Positions 55,769 through 64,000 of a stretch of 64,000 nt of DNA are shown here, piece by piece. Where the stretch lies: contig QPIL01000122.1 of assembly GCA_003666325.1 (NCBI GenBank), forward strand, positions 1 to 64,000, in the 5' to 3' direction. A program made the position numbers and the translations under genes. The stretch comes from Methylococcales symbiont of Iophon sp. n. MRB-2018 (lineage in GTDB: Bacteria > Pseudomonadota > Gammaproteobacteria > Methylococcales > Methylomonadaceae). The first letter of the stretch is position 1. The number at the start of each line of letters is the position of its first letter. The notes under the pieces were generated by a model. That model did no database searches. It was given only the letters and a program-made list of their open reading frames with translations, and was not told the origin of the DNA.

Positions 55769-56164
55769 TTAATCATTTTCTTCCACAGTCATTCTTTCAG
55801 TCTCCAGAAGCTCTGCCATAAATTCAATATAAGGAGCCATCTGTGAAGTGAGCGGAATTTTCCATTCCTTATTCACAACGCGAGATAAGATATTACTCAA
55901 CCAAATACGATTTGACTCAGCTTGCTTGATAATCACTTTATAGCAATCGCCATCTGTAATAATTCCAAAACCTTCTAGCCAAACATCAATAGTTTCCGAT
56001 TCACCGACTAGCTGTATCTGCATGTATACTTTACGCCTTTCTAGGTCAAAACTAAAACCAGTTAAGGCTGCAATATCTTTAAGAACAATATTTGCAATCC
56101 ATGACACCAGTTTATTAGGTGTCCACTTAATCACGGTTTTTGTTAGGTTTATTTTAAAACTCAT
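55769..56164 (-). CDS. Conserved-looking protein of unknown function
   Basis: A 131-residue soluble protein, mixed alpha/beta, starting MSFKINLTKTVIKWTPNKLV with a beta-rich middle ('RKVYMQIQLVGESETIDVWL') and an acidic end. No signal or membrane segment, no cysteine-rich motif. It lies between phhB and tusCD on the same strand, 27 bp before phhB, so it is probably cotranscribed. I do not recognise its family. Confidence 0.65.
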   Translation of the reverse strand: MSFKINLTKTVIKWTPNKLVSWIANIVLKDIAALTGFSFDLERRKVYMQIQLVGESETIDVWLEGFGIITDGDCYKVIIKQAESNRIWLSNILSRVVNKEWKIPLTSQMAPYIEFMAELLETERMTVEEND

Positions 56165-56287
56165 AGATCATCTCTCAATTTAATAGTAGTTCTGCGATAT
56201 AACATACACTATGGGACCTCGGCATACTTTAAAGGATTAAGATTTCTTGGGATACGGCAATACCGGTGTAGAAAAACACCCTTAACC

Positions 56288-56653
56288 CTACAAAATAATG
56301 TCAAATGTCTTCATCAATTCATTGATTTTTATTCGCTCTACCAAATCCGTTGGTAAATTCAAATCACTGGGTTTAAGCCCTCTCTCCTGCAATGATTCTA
56401 ACTCAACATACAGCGCATTAATATCATACATTTCCAGTGCATTTAAAATACACAAGGTATCTTTTAAGCCTTGCTTTTCAGGCTGCTGGTTTTTTTTTAA
56501 CTGATGAACGCCATCATCCAAAAATAATAACGCCAGTTTTTGTTCAAATGCAGCCGTGGTTAAAATAATATCCAGTTTTTCTTGCAAATGAACCCCATGA
56601 TGAGGCGCTGCCGACATTACAAATAAGAATTTTTTAACCCTCATCTGTTTCAT
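56288..56653 (-). CDS. tusC: Sulfurtransferase complex subunit TusC (DsrF-like)
   Basis: A 121-residue DsrE-fold protein: 'KKFLFVMSAAPHHGVHLQEK' and 'AAFEQKLALLFLDDGVHQL' are the usual TusC start. It relays sulfur to tRNA 2-thiouridine synthesis. It overlaps tusD by 4 bp. No tusB-like gene follows. Confidence 0.85.
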   Translation of the reverse strand: MKQMRVKKFLFVMSAAPHHGVHLQEKLDIILTTAAFEQKLALLFLDDGVHQLKKNQQPEKQGLKDTLCILNALEMYDINALYVELESLQERGLKPSDLNLPTDLVERIKINELMKTFDIIL

Positions 56654-57039
56654 CCAAACACTATAAATCGATCTGCTAATAGAGTGGCTTCTAGTAATTG
56701 ACCCAAGCCTGATATTCTAAAGCCATCAGCTAGATCATTGTCCATTTTGCCTTGTCTGCTTGCTTCATCTGCAATCAACAAACCTCGTCTTTGTGCGGCA
56801 GATATACACACTACCAAATCTATCTTATGTATTGTAGCTAATGCTGTCCATTGTTTCGTAAGTTGCAACTCGTCATCGGCAGGTGTTATGTATTTGTAAG
56901 CATGATAAATACCTTCTTGATAAAAAAATACTCTAAAGATTTCATGCTGTCTTTTAATTAAGGCTTTTATTAATTGAAAGGCACTATAAGCAACATAAGA
57001 ATCATTAGGGTTTGCGTTAATTTGTATGGCATATTTCAT
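56650..57039 (-). CDS. tusD: Sulfurtransferase complex subunit TusD (DsrE-like)
   Basis: A 129-residue protein. The active-site Cys is in 'IDLVVCISAAQRRGLLIADE'; the start 'MKYAIQINANPNDSYVAYSA' and the end 'GLGQLLEATLLADRFIVFG' fit TusD. It hands persulfide sulfur from TusA onward. First gene of the pair. Confidence 0.9.
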   Translation of the reverse strand: MKYAIQINANPNDSYVAYSAFQLIKALIKRQHEIFRVFFYQEGIYHAYKYITPADDELQLTKQWTALATIHKIDLVVCISAAQRRGLLIADEASRQGKMDNDLADGFRISGLGQLLEATLLADRFIVFG

Positions 57040-57131
57040 AGCGTTTTTAATATTTTAATCTTGCTTTCATTATTGTTTTATAATGACTGGATAATTCATC
57101 AACCAAAACTTTGTTTTTTTGCTCGGTTTTT

Positions 57132-58586
57132 ATGCTATTTATACCTAAAATATTTGTCACAGCACTATTCCTTATCTTTTTTACATTACCACTACAGGCT
57201 ATTGATATTGAAGATATCCAGCTACCTGATATGGGAGATTCTTCTGGCGCCCTAATATCACCTTTACAAGAAAAGGAGTTAGGCGACTCATTTTTCAGAA
57301 GTCTGCATTCTAAAATAAAAATCAATCAAGACCCAGAAATCCAACACTATATTCGATCCATTGGCGGACAATTAGTCGCTAACAGCGACTTACCCTCTAA
57401 CCCTTTTCATTTTTTTGTAGTGCTAGACAAGAGAATCAATGCTTTCGCTGGTCCAGGTGGATATATTGGCATTAATGCCGGTTTATTTTTATTAACAAAA
57501 TCTGAAAGTGAATTAGCTTCCGTTATCGCACATGAGGTTGCTCATGTTACTCAGCGTCATTTGTATAGAGCCTTTGAAGCAGCCAGTAAATTATCAATAC
57601 CCACCGCAGCAGCTACATTAGCTGCCATTTTATTAGGCACACAATCCACCGCTTTGGGTCAAGCAGCTTTAGTTGCCATTCAAGCGGGTAGTGTTCAATT
57701 TCAAATAAATTTCACTCGGGATAATGAAAAAGAAGCGGATCGCGTAGGTATGAAAACCTTATCAAAATCTAATTTCAACCCACACGGTATGCCTGTTTTC
57801 TTTGAACGACTACAGCAATCAACCCGTTATTACGGTCAAGGTATTCCTGAGTTTTTACGTACCCACCCTGTTTCCTCTTCACGCATTGCTGATACACGGG
57901 GCAGAGCCAATAAATATGGCTATAAACAATACCCTGACTCTCATGACTATTTATTAACCCGCGTCAAACTTAGAGTTATGATAGCGCCTGAATTAAAACA
58001 AGTGCTTAAATATTTTCAAATCAGAGAACAACAAGGGACAAAAGAACAAAGAGCTATTGCTCGCTATGGTGTTGCTCTTGCACAAATAGAGCTACAAAAC
58101 TTTAATATCGCCAAACATATTCTTCAGCAATTAACAATCCAATACCCTAACCAAGTGCAATATGCCTATGCCTTTGTAAATTTAGTTATTGCGAGCAACG
58201 ACTATTCAGATGCAATAAAACTACTGCATAAATATGTGGCTCATTTTCCTTCTAATCATGCGATAAAAATCAAATACATTTCTACTTTATTAGAAACTGG
58301 AAATATAGAAAAAGCGAAAACAATATTGCAATCTTTAGATTATGCAAGCAAGAAACAACCACTATATTATGAGTTAATGGCTGAAAGCTATGCAAAATCC
58401 GATCAGGCTGCTGAATCACACCACTATTTAGCAGAATATTATTATGCTATAGGTCATACTCAATCCGCTATTTTACAAATCAAGCTGGCGAAAAAAGCCA
58501 AAGGTATTAATTTTTATCTGCAAACTATTTTTGATGAACGCCTACAGTTCTTTATGAATGAAGAAAAAGAACGTAAATTGAATTAG
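57132..58586 (+). CDS. bepA: Periplasmic beta-barrel assembly-enhancing protease BepA (M48)
   Basis: A zinc metalloprotease and chaperone for outer membrane proteins. It has a signal peptide ('FVTALFLIFFTLPLQA'), an M48 domain with 'SVIAHEVAHVTQRHL' (HEXXH) and the third ligand Glu in 'DNEKEADRVGMK', and C-terminal TPR repeats (about 290-470). The ATG at 57132 gives a normal signal peptide and 484 residues; a TTG seven codons earlier is less likely. Confidence 0.92.
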   Translation: MLFIPKIFVTALFLIFFTLPLQAIDIEDIQLPDMGDSSGALISPLQEKELGDSFFRSLHSKIKINQDPEIQHYIRSIGGQLVANSDLPSNPFHFFVVLDKRINAFAGPGGYIGINAGLFLLTKSESELASVIAHEVAHVTQRHLYRAFEAASKLSIPTAAATLAAILLGTQSTALGQAALVAIQAGSVQFQINFTRDNEKEADRVGMKTLSKSNFNPHGMPVFFERLQQSTRYYGQGIPEFLRTHPVSSSRIADTRGRANKYGYKQYPDSHDYLLTRVKLRVMIAPELKQVLKYFQIREQQGTKEQRAIARYGVALAQIELQNFNIAKHILQQLTIQYPNQVQYAYAFVNLVIASNDYSDAIKLLHKYVAHFPSNHAIKIKYISTLLETGNIEKAKTILQSLDYASKKQPLYYELMAESYAKSDQAAESHHYLAEYYYAIGHTQSAILQIKLAKKAKGINFYLQTIFDERLQFFMNEEKERKLN

Positions 58587-58825
58587 TAAACTGCAATTAA
58601 AACTTTTTTTAAAGGTCTGACCACTCATATCATATAATTTTATTCAATAATCATGCCCATATAGGGCGTGATTTTCCAAGTTACCATAAAATATCAGAGC
58701 AAAATAATAGTCAGTAAATGCTTGTTTTTAAATAAACCTACAAGTTCTAGTGGAATACAAGCGCATGTTTTTTAACCCTTAATAAAAAAGTTCATTTTTT
58801 CCCAATATAAATGTAATATTTTTTA

Positions 58826-58855
58826 TAGACAGTTTTGTTTTTTTTATTATACACT
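58826..58855 (+). promoter_or_regulatory. Sigma-70-type promoter of the candidate small RNA
   Basis: TAGACA (58826-58831) and TACACT (58850-58855) with an 18-bp T-rich spacer. It would start transcription near 58862, just before the structured region. Confidence 0.45.
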
Positions 58856-58861
58856 CTATGT

Positions 58862-59040
58862 CCGACTTATGGATGGCACGGCTCTATGCCGCAATGAGGA
58901 GGAATGACTTCTAATAAAGTCATATAATAATAAAAAATAATAATTGCTTGGTTTACTTTGCCAAAAAGGCATAAGCGTATACAACAACATAATAATAATA
59001 AAATTAAAACGCGAGCTCACTTTAAGTGGGCTTTTTTTAT
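58862..59040 (+). ncRNA. Candidate small RNA (or pyrF leader) with three hairpins and a terminator
   Basis: After the promoter-like sequence there are hairpins CGGC-TCTAT-GCCG (about 58880), ATGACTT-CTAATA-AAGTCAT (about 58906-58925) and TGCC-AAAAA-GGCA (about 58960). Unpaired A-rich AATAATAATAAAA stretches lie between them. It ends in a classic terminator at 59014-59038. No open frame fits. The A-rich AAYAAYAA tracts resemble Hfq/Crc-binding RNAs, but no family match is claimed. It ends 58 bp before pyrF. Confidence 0.5.
59014..59038 (+). terminator. Rho-independent terminator before pyrF
   Basis: AGCTCAC-TTTAA-GTGGGCT (one G-U pair) followed by seven T. It precedes the pyrF start by 60 bp, so it either ends the small RNA or works as an attenuator for pyrF. 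Confidence 0.8.
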
Positions 59041-59097
59041 GCCTACAAGAAAACCTATCTTACAAGCCCCCTGTTTAATTTATTTGGAGCCTATTTA

Positions 59098-59862
59098 ATG
59101 ACCACACCTTTTCTATCCACCAAAGCTATTCCTGTACGCGAAAGATTGATTATGGCGCTAGATCTTCCCAGCATATCTGAAGCCCAAACCATGGTTGAAT
59201 ATCTGGGAGACTCCGTCATTTTCTATAAAGTCGGAATGGAACTTTTTATGTCGGGTGATTATTTCGGTTTTATTGAATGGCTTAAAGAACGCGATAAAAA
59301 AGTCTTTGTTGATTTAAAGTTCTTTGATATTTCTGCCACAGTGGGAGCTGCAATTAAAGCATTAAGTAACAAAGGTGTAGACCTTGCCACCATTCATGGT
59401 AATGATGCCATTATGGAAGCGGCGGCAGCAAACAAAGGCGAGTTAAAAGTATTAGCCGTGACGGCTCTAACTAGCCTTGACCGAGGCGACCTTGATGATT
59501 TAGGCTTTAAATGTGATGTAAGAGAGCTGGTGTTATCTCGGGCTAAGCGTGCTTTACAGATTGGCTGCGATGGCATTGTTTCGTCTGGACTTGAAGTATC
59601 CATGTTAAGGGAGGAACTGGATAACCGCTTATTAGTCATCACTCCAGGCATTAGACCCGTTGATAATCGCGAAGATGACGACCAAAAACGTGTAGTCAGT
59701 GTTGAACAGGCTTTTCAAAACGGTGCAGACTATATTGTAGTTGGCAGACCTATTCGTGATGCTAAAAACTGCAAGGCAATGGCTGAAAAAATTCAACAAC
59801 AGATTGCTTCTCAATTTGTAACAACTCACCATGATTCAGTTGGTTTTAAATCTACGGAGTAG
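59098..59862 (+). CDS. pyrF: Orotidine 5'-phosphate decarboxylase
   Basis: Last step of UMP synthesis. A 254-residue TIM barrel: 'RLIMALDLPS', the catalytic 'KVFVDLKFFDISATVGAAIK' (DxKxxD-type) and 'VITPGIRPVDNREDDDQKRV'. The start at 59098 follows a GGAG site; the upstream in-frame ATG at 59026 falls inside the terminator. Confidence 0.95.
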   Translation: MTTPFLSTKAIPVRERLIMALDLPSISEAQTMVEYLGDSVIFYKVGMELFMSGDYFGFIEWLKERDKKVFVDLKFFDISATVGAAIKALSNKGVDLATIHGNDAIMEAAAANKGELKVLAVTALTSLDRGDLDDLGFKCDVRELVLSRAKRALQIGCDGIVSSGLEVSMLREELDNRLLVITPGIRPVDNREDDDQKRVVSVEQAFQNGADYIVVGRPIRDAKNCKAMAEKIQQQIASQFVTTHHDSVGFKSTE

Positions 59863-59916
59863 ATATATTCATTATTTCCAAGAGAGTTTAATCCAACGTA
59901 AGGCAACTATTCATTG

Positions 59917-60255
59917 TTAACCTGGAGGCCAGGTTAATTGTCTACCACCCAATAAATGTAGGTGTAGGTGATACACTTCCTGCCCACCCTTTTTATTGCA
60001 ATTAAAAACTGCTCTATAGCCATCTTCCGCCAATCCTTCCTGTTTGGCTAATTTAATAGCCGTTTGCAATAAATAACCGCTAAGTGATACATCATCCAGA
60101 TCATTCAAAGTAACAATATGAACTTTAGGAATAATCAAGATATGAACTGGGGCTTGTGGATTGATGTCTCTAAAAGCTAAAACATTTTCATCTTCAAAAA
60201 CCACATCCGCTTTAATATCCCCCGTTACTATTTTACAAAACAAACAATCAGACAT
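59917..60255 (-). CDS. HIT family purine nucleoside phosphoramidase (HinT-like)
   Basis: A 112-residue protein: 'CLFCKIVTGDIKADVVFEDE' is the start and 'GQEVYHLHLHLLGG' the HxHxH nucleotide-binding triad. Typical length. The 133 bp upstream hold no recognised signal. Confidence 0.95.
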   Translation of the reverse strand: MSDCLFCKIVTGDIKADVVFEDENVLAFRDINPQAPVHILIIPKVHIVTLNDLDDVSLSGYLLQTAIKLAKQEGLAEDGYRAVFNCNKKGGQEVYHLHLHLLGGRQLTWPPG

Positions 60256-60388
60256 TTTTTATTTCCTTATTATAATTTAGCGTGCCTATTAGCAAACAGA
60301 GTACTCAGCACCTAGGTATAAGATTCTACTATTAAGCCATCTCTTGCTGGCAAGGGTTTGGCTGAGGAGAGGGCTTTGAAGAGTATCT

Positions 60389-60988
60389 CTACATCATTCT
60401 TCGTCGCCCATCAAAAGCATGAGACAAGGTACCGCTATCAGTAAATTCAAGCTCTCCTCCCATAGGCACTCCATGAGCAATTCTACTGGCTTGAATATCA
60501 TACTTTTTAGCTACCTCTGCAATAAAATGTGCCGTTGCCTCACCTTCTACGGTTGAATTAGTCGCTAAAATAATTTCTTTAATTAGGCCTTGAGCCAAGC
60601 GTTGTTCTAACTGTTCCATTCCTATTTCATCTGGCCCAATACCATCTAAAGGTGATAATCGCCCATGTAACACATAGTAGAGTCCTTTAAAAACAACAGC
60701 TTGATCAACTACCCAGACATCTGCTGGGCTTTCTACCACACATAGCGTAGACGGGTCTCTAGCCGTATGGGCACAAATTTCGCATAAATCTTGCTCTGTC
60801 AGCGTTCTACATTGCTGGCAATGTCCAATTTCATCAATAGCACGCCGTATAGTATCAGCTAAATGCCGAGCACCTTGTTTATCACCTTGTAATAAATGAA
60901 AAGCCATGCGCTGCGCCGATTTTGACCCCACCCCCGGCAAACAACACAAATTTTGTATGAGCTGACCTAACAGTCCTTTCCCTTGCAT
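60389..60988 (-). CDS. recR: Recombination protein RecR
   Basis: A 199-residue recombination mediator with RecF/RecO. Helix-hairpin-helix 'CCLPGVGSKSAQRMAFHLL', zinc finger 'CQQCRTLTEQDLCEICAH', and TOPRIM 'LCVVESPADVWV' are in order. The ybaB stop overlaps its start by 1 bp; conserved dnaX-ybaB-recR operon. Confidence 0.97.
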   Translation of the reverse strand: MQGKGLLGQLIQNLCCLPGVGSKSAQRMAFHLLQGDKQGARHLADTIRRAIDEIGHCQQCRTLTEQDLCEICAHTARDPSTLCVVESPADVWVVDQAVVFKGLYYVLHGRLSPLDGIGPDEIGMEQLEQRLAQGLIKEIILATNSTVEGEATAHFIAEVAKKYDIQASRIAHGVPMGGELEFTDSGTLSHAFDGRRRMM

Positions 60989-61311
60989 TAAAAGGGCATT
61001 TGAAAACCTGGAGGTAGTGGCATACCCGCTGTTACTTCTGACATTTTTTCTTTTTTTATTTTAGATACTTTATGTACAGCGTCATTTATTGCAGCAGCAA
61101 CCAGATCTTCTAGCATGTCTTTATCATCAGCTAACAATGAATCATCAATCGTCACTTTTCTGACTTCGTGTTTACCTGTCATCAAGATTGAAACCAGACC
61201 TGCACCCGCTTCTCCTTGAATTTGCATAGCAACTAATTCATCTTGTGCTTTTTTTACATTTTCTTGCATTTTTTGGGCTTGTTGCATTATATTACCCAGT
61301 GCATTTTTCAT
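60988..61311 (-). CDS. ybaB: YbaB/EbfC family nucleoid-associated protein
   Basis: A 107-residue DNA-binding protein: '[20 protein letters not shown]', '[20 protein letters not shown]' and the end '[13 protein letters not shown]'. It overlaps the dnaX stop by 4 bp. Confidence 0.96.
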   Translation of the reverse strand: MKNALGNIMQQAQKMQENVKKAQDELVAMQIQGEAGAGLVSILMTGKHEVRKVTIDDSLLADDKDMLEDLVAAAINDAVHKVSKIKKEKMSEVTAGMPLPPGFQMPF

Positions 61312-62960
61312 AATTTCTCCGAGTTTGTTGTATTGCTCAATTTTATATCTATAGATTCCGTCGTTCCAGACATTATTCTGGCATCAAAATGTTCTTTCAA
61401 GGCTTGAACATTTTCATCATTATTAATAGAGTTTACTGCATCCTGTTGTCTTTGTTCACCCTTCTGAATGATTTTTCTGGCGGGTGTTACAACATCTGTC
61501 GTACCTAGTTCAATCTTTAACTTTATTGGATAAGAACAATAAGCTTGCAATGCTTTTTGTAATTTTTCCTCAGCCCGTGTACTTTTAAGCTGTGCATGTC
61601 CAGAATCCAGCAATAGATGACAGACGTTATCATCCATACTTATCAATACACAGTTATTGGCTAATTGTAGTGAAAAACTCCTTAACCCCATTTTGGAAAC
61701 AATAACAGACCAGTTATTAATAGCACTGTTTTCATCTATTCTATTTTTCTGGCTGTTATTTTTGGATTTTATATTTTCTTTGACAGTTGGCGTAGAAACT
61801 TGCTGTTCTGGTTTTTCAATTTTTGGTTTTTTTTCTTTAGCTACAACGAGAGGATTCTTTTGCTCGGGTATTTCCCTATTATCAGGTCTGAAAGTTAGCA
61901 TTCTCAACATCACCATTTCAAAGCCACTGCGTGGGTCGGGTGCCAAATCTAAATCATTCTGCCCTATTAAAGCTATTTGATAAAACAATTGCACTTCTTC
62001 TGTAATAAGAAGTTCTGATAGTTGGGGAATAATATCCGAATCAAACGCATTATCCACAAAACTAGGTACTGCTTGGGTAATGGTTACTCTATGTAAAACG
62101 GCTAAAACCTGTTGCAAAATTGCTGAAAAATCAGGTGTTAATTGTGAAACATCCTCTATTCTCTGTAATAATTCTGCCGCGTTATTATTAGCTAATGCCA
62201 ATAAAATATCATCCACAGGTTGTTGTGCAACTGTGCCTAGCATAGTGTTCACTGTTGCTAATACTACCTCACCATTGCCAAAAGAAATCGCCTGATCCAA
62301 TAGGCTTAAACCATCTCGCATACTGCCATCCGCAGCTCTGGCAATCAACTTGAGTGCAGCCACGTTAAATTTGATTTGTTCTTGTTCCAGAATAAAACAC
62401 ATCTGTGCAGTAATTTGCTCTGGCATTAATCGTTTAAGATTAAATTGCAAACAGCGAGATAGAACCGTCACCGGGATTTTCTGAGGGTCAGTGGTGGCTA
62501 ATAAAAACTTAATATGTGGAGGAGGTTCTTCCAGCGTTTTAAGCAAGGCATTAAAACTATGTCCAGAAAGCATATGTACTTCATCAATCAGATAAACTTT
62601 ATATTTACCTTGGTGCGGTGCATATTGTGCATTATCCAATAAGTCACGGGTCTCTTCTACTTTTGAACGCGAAGCCGCATCTACTTCTATTAAATCCAGA
62701 AATCGACCTTCATTAAAAGCCAGACAAACCTGACAACTGCCACAGGGGTTAGAATCTGTCAGGTTTTCACAGTTCATTGCTTTGGCCAAAATCCTAGCCA
62801 CTGTGGTTTTACCTACACCGCGAGTACCAGTAAACAAATAGGCATGATGAAGTCGATCATGGCGCAATGCATTAGCAAGCGATTGGCTTACATGTTCCTG
62901 ACCGACAAGCTGGTTAAAATTCTGAGGGCGCCATTTTCTGGCTAAAACCTGATAAGCCAT
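61308..62960 (-). CDS. dnaX: DNA polymerase III subunits gamma and tau
   Basis: Clamp-loader ATPase. The start is placed at [15 protein letters not shown] (62960); an upstream in-frame ATG (63020) lies inside the 4.5S RNA gene. Walker A is '[17 protein letters not shown]', the zinc module '[16 protein letters not shown]', and the SRC motif '[13 protein letters not shown]'. 550 residues make the full tau form. An eight-A run at codons 376-378 could give a -1 frameshift to a short gamma form. Confidence 0.96.
   Translation of the reverse strand: MAYQVLARKWRPQNFNQLVGQEHVSQSLANALRHDRLHHAYLFTGTRGVGKTTVARILAKAMNCENLTDSNPCGSCQVCLAFNEGRFLDLIEVDAASRSKVEETRDLLDNAQYAPHQGKYKVYLIDEVHMLSGHSFNALLKTLEEPPPHIKFLLATTDPQKIPVTVLSRCLQFNLKRLMPEQITAQMCFILEQEQIKFNVAALKLIARAADGSMRDGLSLLDQAISFGNGEVVLATVNTMLGTVAQQPVDDILLALANNNAAELLQRIEDVSQLTPDFSAILQQVLAVLHRVTITQAVPSFVDNAFDSDIIPQLSELLITEEVQLFYQIALIGQNDLDLAPDPRSGFEMVMLRMLTFRPDNREIPEQKNPLVVAKEKKPKIEKPEQQVSTPTVKENIKSKNNSQKNRIDENSAINNWSVIVSKMGLRSFSLQLANNCVLISMDDNVCHLLLDSGHAQLKSTRAEEKLQKALQAYCSYPIKLKIELGTTDVVTPARKIIQKGEQRQQDAVNSINNDENVQALKEHFDARIMSGTTESIDIKLSNTTNSEKL
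61827..61834 (-). promoter_or_regulatory. dnaX: Possible -1 frameshift slippery run in dnaX
   Basis: GAA AAA AAA CCA: slippage by one base gives codons ACC AAA AAT then TGA, so a 381-residue gamma-like protein would result. E. coli dnaX uses A-AAA-AAG in the same role. I did not find a clear upstream Shine-Dalgarno or downstream hairpin stimulator. Confidence 0.5.
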
Positions 62961-62991
62961 AGAGACTCTGAGGAAAAAATAAAAGATTGGG

Positions 62992-63103
62992 CGGAAACTG
63001 TGCCAGCCACATCCCAGCACACGAATCTGCTGCTACCGTTGCTCCCTTCCGAGTCTGGCGGGGTTTACAGCGTATCGTTGCGAGAGAACCAACACAGTAA
63101 CCA
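62992..63103 (-). ncRNA. ffs: 4.5S signal recognition particle RNA
   Basis: The minus strand reads TGTTGGTTCTCTCGCAACG, then the conserved Ffh-binding loop CTCGGAAGGGAGCAACGG, then GTGTGCTGGGATGTGGCTGG; ends ACTGTG/CACAGT pair. This is the small bacterial SRP RNA. It lies about 30 bp upstream of dnaX, as in many gammaproteobacteria. Exact ends are estimates. Confidence 0.93.
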
Positions 63104-63142
63104 TAATGCTTTCAGCCAGTGACTGAAAGAGTCGATATTATG
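63102..63142. terminator. Hairpin between xerD and the 4.5S RNA gene
   Basis: CTTTCAG-CCAGTGA-CTGAAAG, extended by CATAAT...ATTATG outside. It lies after xerD and just before the 4.5S RNA on the minus strand. There is no T-run, so it may be a terminator without tail or an RNA hairpin. Confidence 0.4.
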
Positions 63143-63188
63143 CTGTAATCAGACGATTTAGGCAACCATTCATTTTAATAAATTTACT

Positions 63189-64000
63189 TCACCCTCTAGG
63201 ATGAAATTGAGTATGCATTTGCTTTAGTCTTTGTTGTGCAATATGGGTATATATTTGAGTCGTAGCTAAGTCAGAATGACCTAATAATAACTGTACAACA
63301 CGTAAATCTGCCCCATGATTCAATAAATGCGTGGCAAATGCATGTCGTAGCGTATGTGGAGACAATGCGCTAGATATCCCAGCCTTGACAGAATAGCGTT
63401 TAATAATATGCCAAAATGCCTGTCGCGTCATACCTGACCCTCGTTTAGTAACAAACAGAAAGTCACTTTGTCTGCTTGCTAAAATATCAGATCTGACACC
63501 ACTAATATATTGTTCAAGCCAATCCATAGCCTGCTCTCCAACAGGTACTAAACGCTCTTTATTACCTTTACCCACAACGCGAACTAGACCTTGCCTAAAA
63601 CTGACTTGCTCAAACTTTAAACCCACCAGTTCAGTGACTCTTAAACCGGTCGCATAAAGTAGTTCTAGCATCACCTTATCTCGAAAGCCGAGGACATCAG
63701 TAATTTCAGGGCTAGCAAGTAACAAATCAACATTTGTTTCAGAAAGTGACAGCGGTAATTTTTTACCTATATTAGGTGCCTCAATCAATACCGTAGGATC
63801 AATTTCTAGTGTGCCTTCTCTCCGTAAATAGCCATAGAAACGACGCAACGTAGATAGAATTCTGGCTGATGAACGACTACTTACACCTTCTTTATAGCGA
63901 CTTGCTAAAAATGAGGCAATGTCATACTCACTCACAGCAAGCAAAGATTTAGACTTAAGAAACTTTAAAAAAATTCTTAAATCACTGCCATAAGCTGAAA
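63189..64000 (-). CDS. xerD: Site-specific tyrosine recombinase XerD, 5' end outside the window
   Basis: Chromosome dimer resolution recombinase. The open frame continues to the right edge ('SAYGSDLRIFLKFLKSKSLL' before 63944), so the true start is beyond 64000 and the TTG at 63944 is not the start. Catalytic residues: Arg in 'ATGLRVTELVGLK', Lys in 'GKGNKERLVPVG', 'LSPHTLRHAFATHLLNHGAD' (HxxR), His in 'LLGHSDLATTQIYTH' and the Tyr that follows. C-terminus normal. Confidence 0.93.
   Translation of the reverse strand, partial: SAYGSDLRIFLKFLKSKSLLAVSEYDIASFLASRYKEGVSSRSSARILSTLRRFYGYLRREGTLEIDPTVLIEAPNIGKKLPLSLSETNVDLLLASPEITDVLGFRDKVMLELLYATGLRVTELVGLKFEQVSFRQGLVRVVGKGNKERLVPVGEQAMDWLEQYISGVRSDILASRQSDFLFVTKRGSGMTRQAFWHIIKRYSVKAGISSALSPHTLRHAFATHLLNHGADLRVVQLLLGHSDLATTQIYTHIAQQRLKQMHTQFHPRG

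Noticed and set aside
59026-59097. Longer pyrF start at 59026
   Set aside because: That ATG lies within the terminator and the added residues do not match the family.
63189-63944. XerD starting at the TTG at 63944
   Set aside because: The frame stays open with family sequence to the window edge, so the real start lies outside.
60000-64000. Possible replication origin near dnaX and recR
   Set aside because: No DnaA-box cluster, dnaA or dnaN seen; the dnaX-ybaB-recR group is not a reliable origin marker.

Overview
The window looks like AT-rich chromosome of a gammaproteobacterium, most likely a type I methanotroph or related methylotroph (Methylococcales). Three things point there. The housekeeping blocks are in gammaproteobacterial order (ftsY-ftsE-ftsX-rpoH, bioBFHCD, clpS-clpA-infA, 4.5S RNA-dnaX-ybaB-recR). 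A caa3-type cytochrome oxidase operon is present. A five-gene block (folP, a flavoprotein, a DUF6513/pterin-binding protein, a DUF447 protein and an MfnB-like protein) matches the tetrahydromethanopterin-type cofactor islands of C1-using bacteria. The species cannot be named from this sequence alone.

Layout: 1-750 holds the start of a REP-associated transposase and its tandem repeats. 748-2820 holds two TRAP transporter permease genes and an ISL3 transposase relic. 2.8-10.6 kb holds ppk1, a PLP enzyme, the pterin/C1 cofactor block and rnt. 10.6-18.5 kb holds grxD, argD-argF, ilvD, argA and small exported proteins. 18.5-20.0 kb is a toxin-antitoxin patch with hicAB and relics. 20.1-31.4 kb holds tRNA-Leu, rpoH, ftsX, ftsE and the cytochrome c oxidase cluster; its most striking gene is one 672-codon frame joining a heme A synthase (Cox15/CtaA) domain to a complete FtsY. 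31.6-36.0 kb is a tightly overlapping biotin operon. 36.1-40.0 kb holds comF, an antitoxin cut by a 200-bp heptanucleotide repeat, yafQ-dinJ, a probable ppiD relic and a dicarboxylate symporter. 40-43 kb is infA/clpA/clpS. 43.1-50.0 kb is a type III restriction-modification operon with an OLD-like ATPase/TOPRIM gene, a 46-codon gene and a toxin-antitoxin pair between mod and res. 50-59 kb holds argH, dsbB, a tungstate-type binding protein and ATPase, phhB, tusCD and bepA. 59-64 kb holds a candidate small RNA, pyrF, hinT, recR, ybaB, dnaX, the 4.5S RNA and a partial xerD.

How the genes work together: the oxidase subunits (CtaC, CtaD, CtaE) sit with their copper and heme assembly factors (CtaG, Surf1, a thioredoxin-like protein, Cox15). 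The Cox15-FtsY fusion lies where this oxidase cluster meets the ftsYEX-rpoH cluster. Arginine genes (argD, argF, argA, argH) are scattered over 40 kb.

Spacers carry a modular family of dispersed repeats, called A, B and C here. B has two REP-like hairpins and a tail of 7-bp units. Expanded 7-bp tandem repeats occur at four or more places; one encodes the end of rnt and another interrupts an antitoxin gene. All product names come from reading motifs in the translations. No database search was run.
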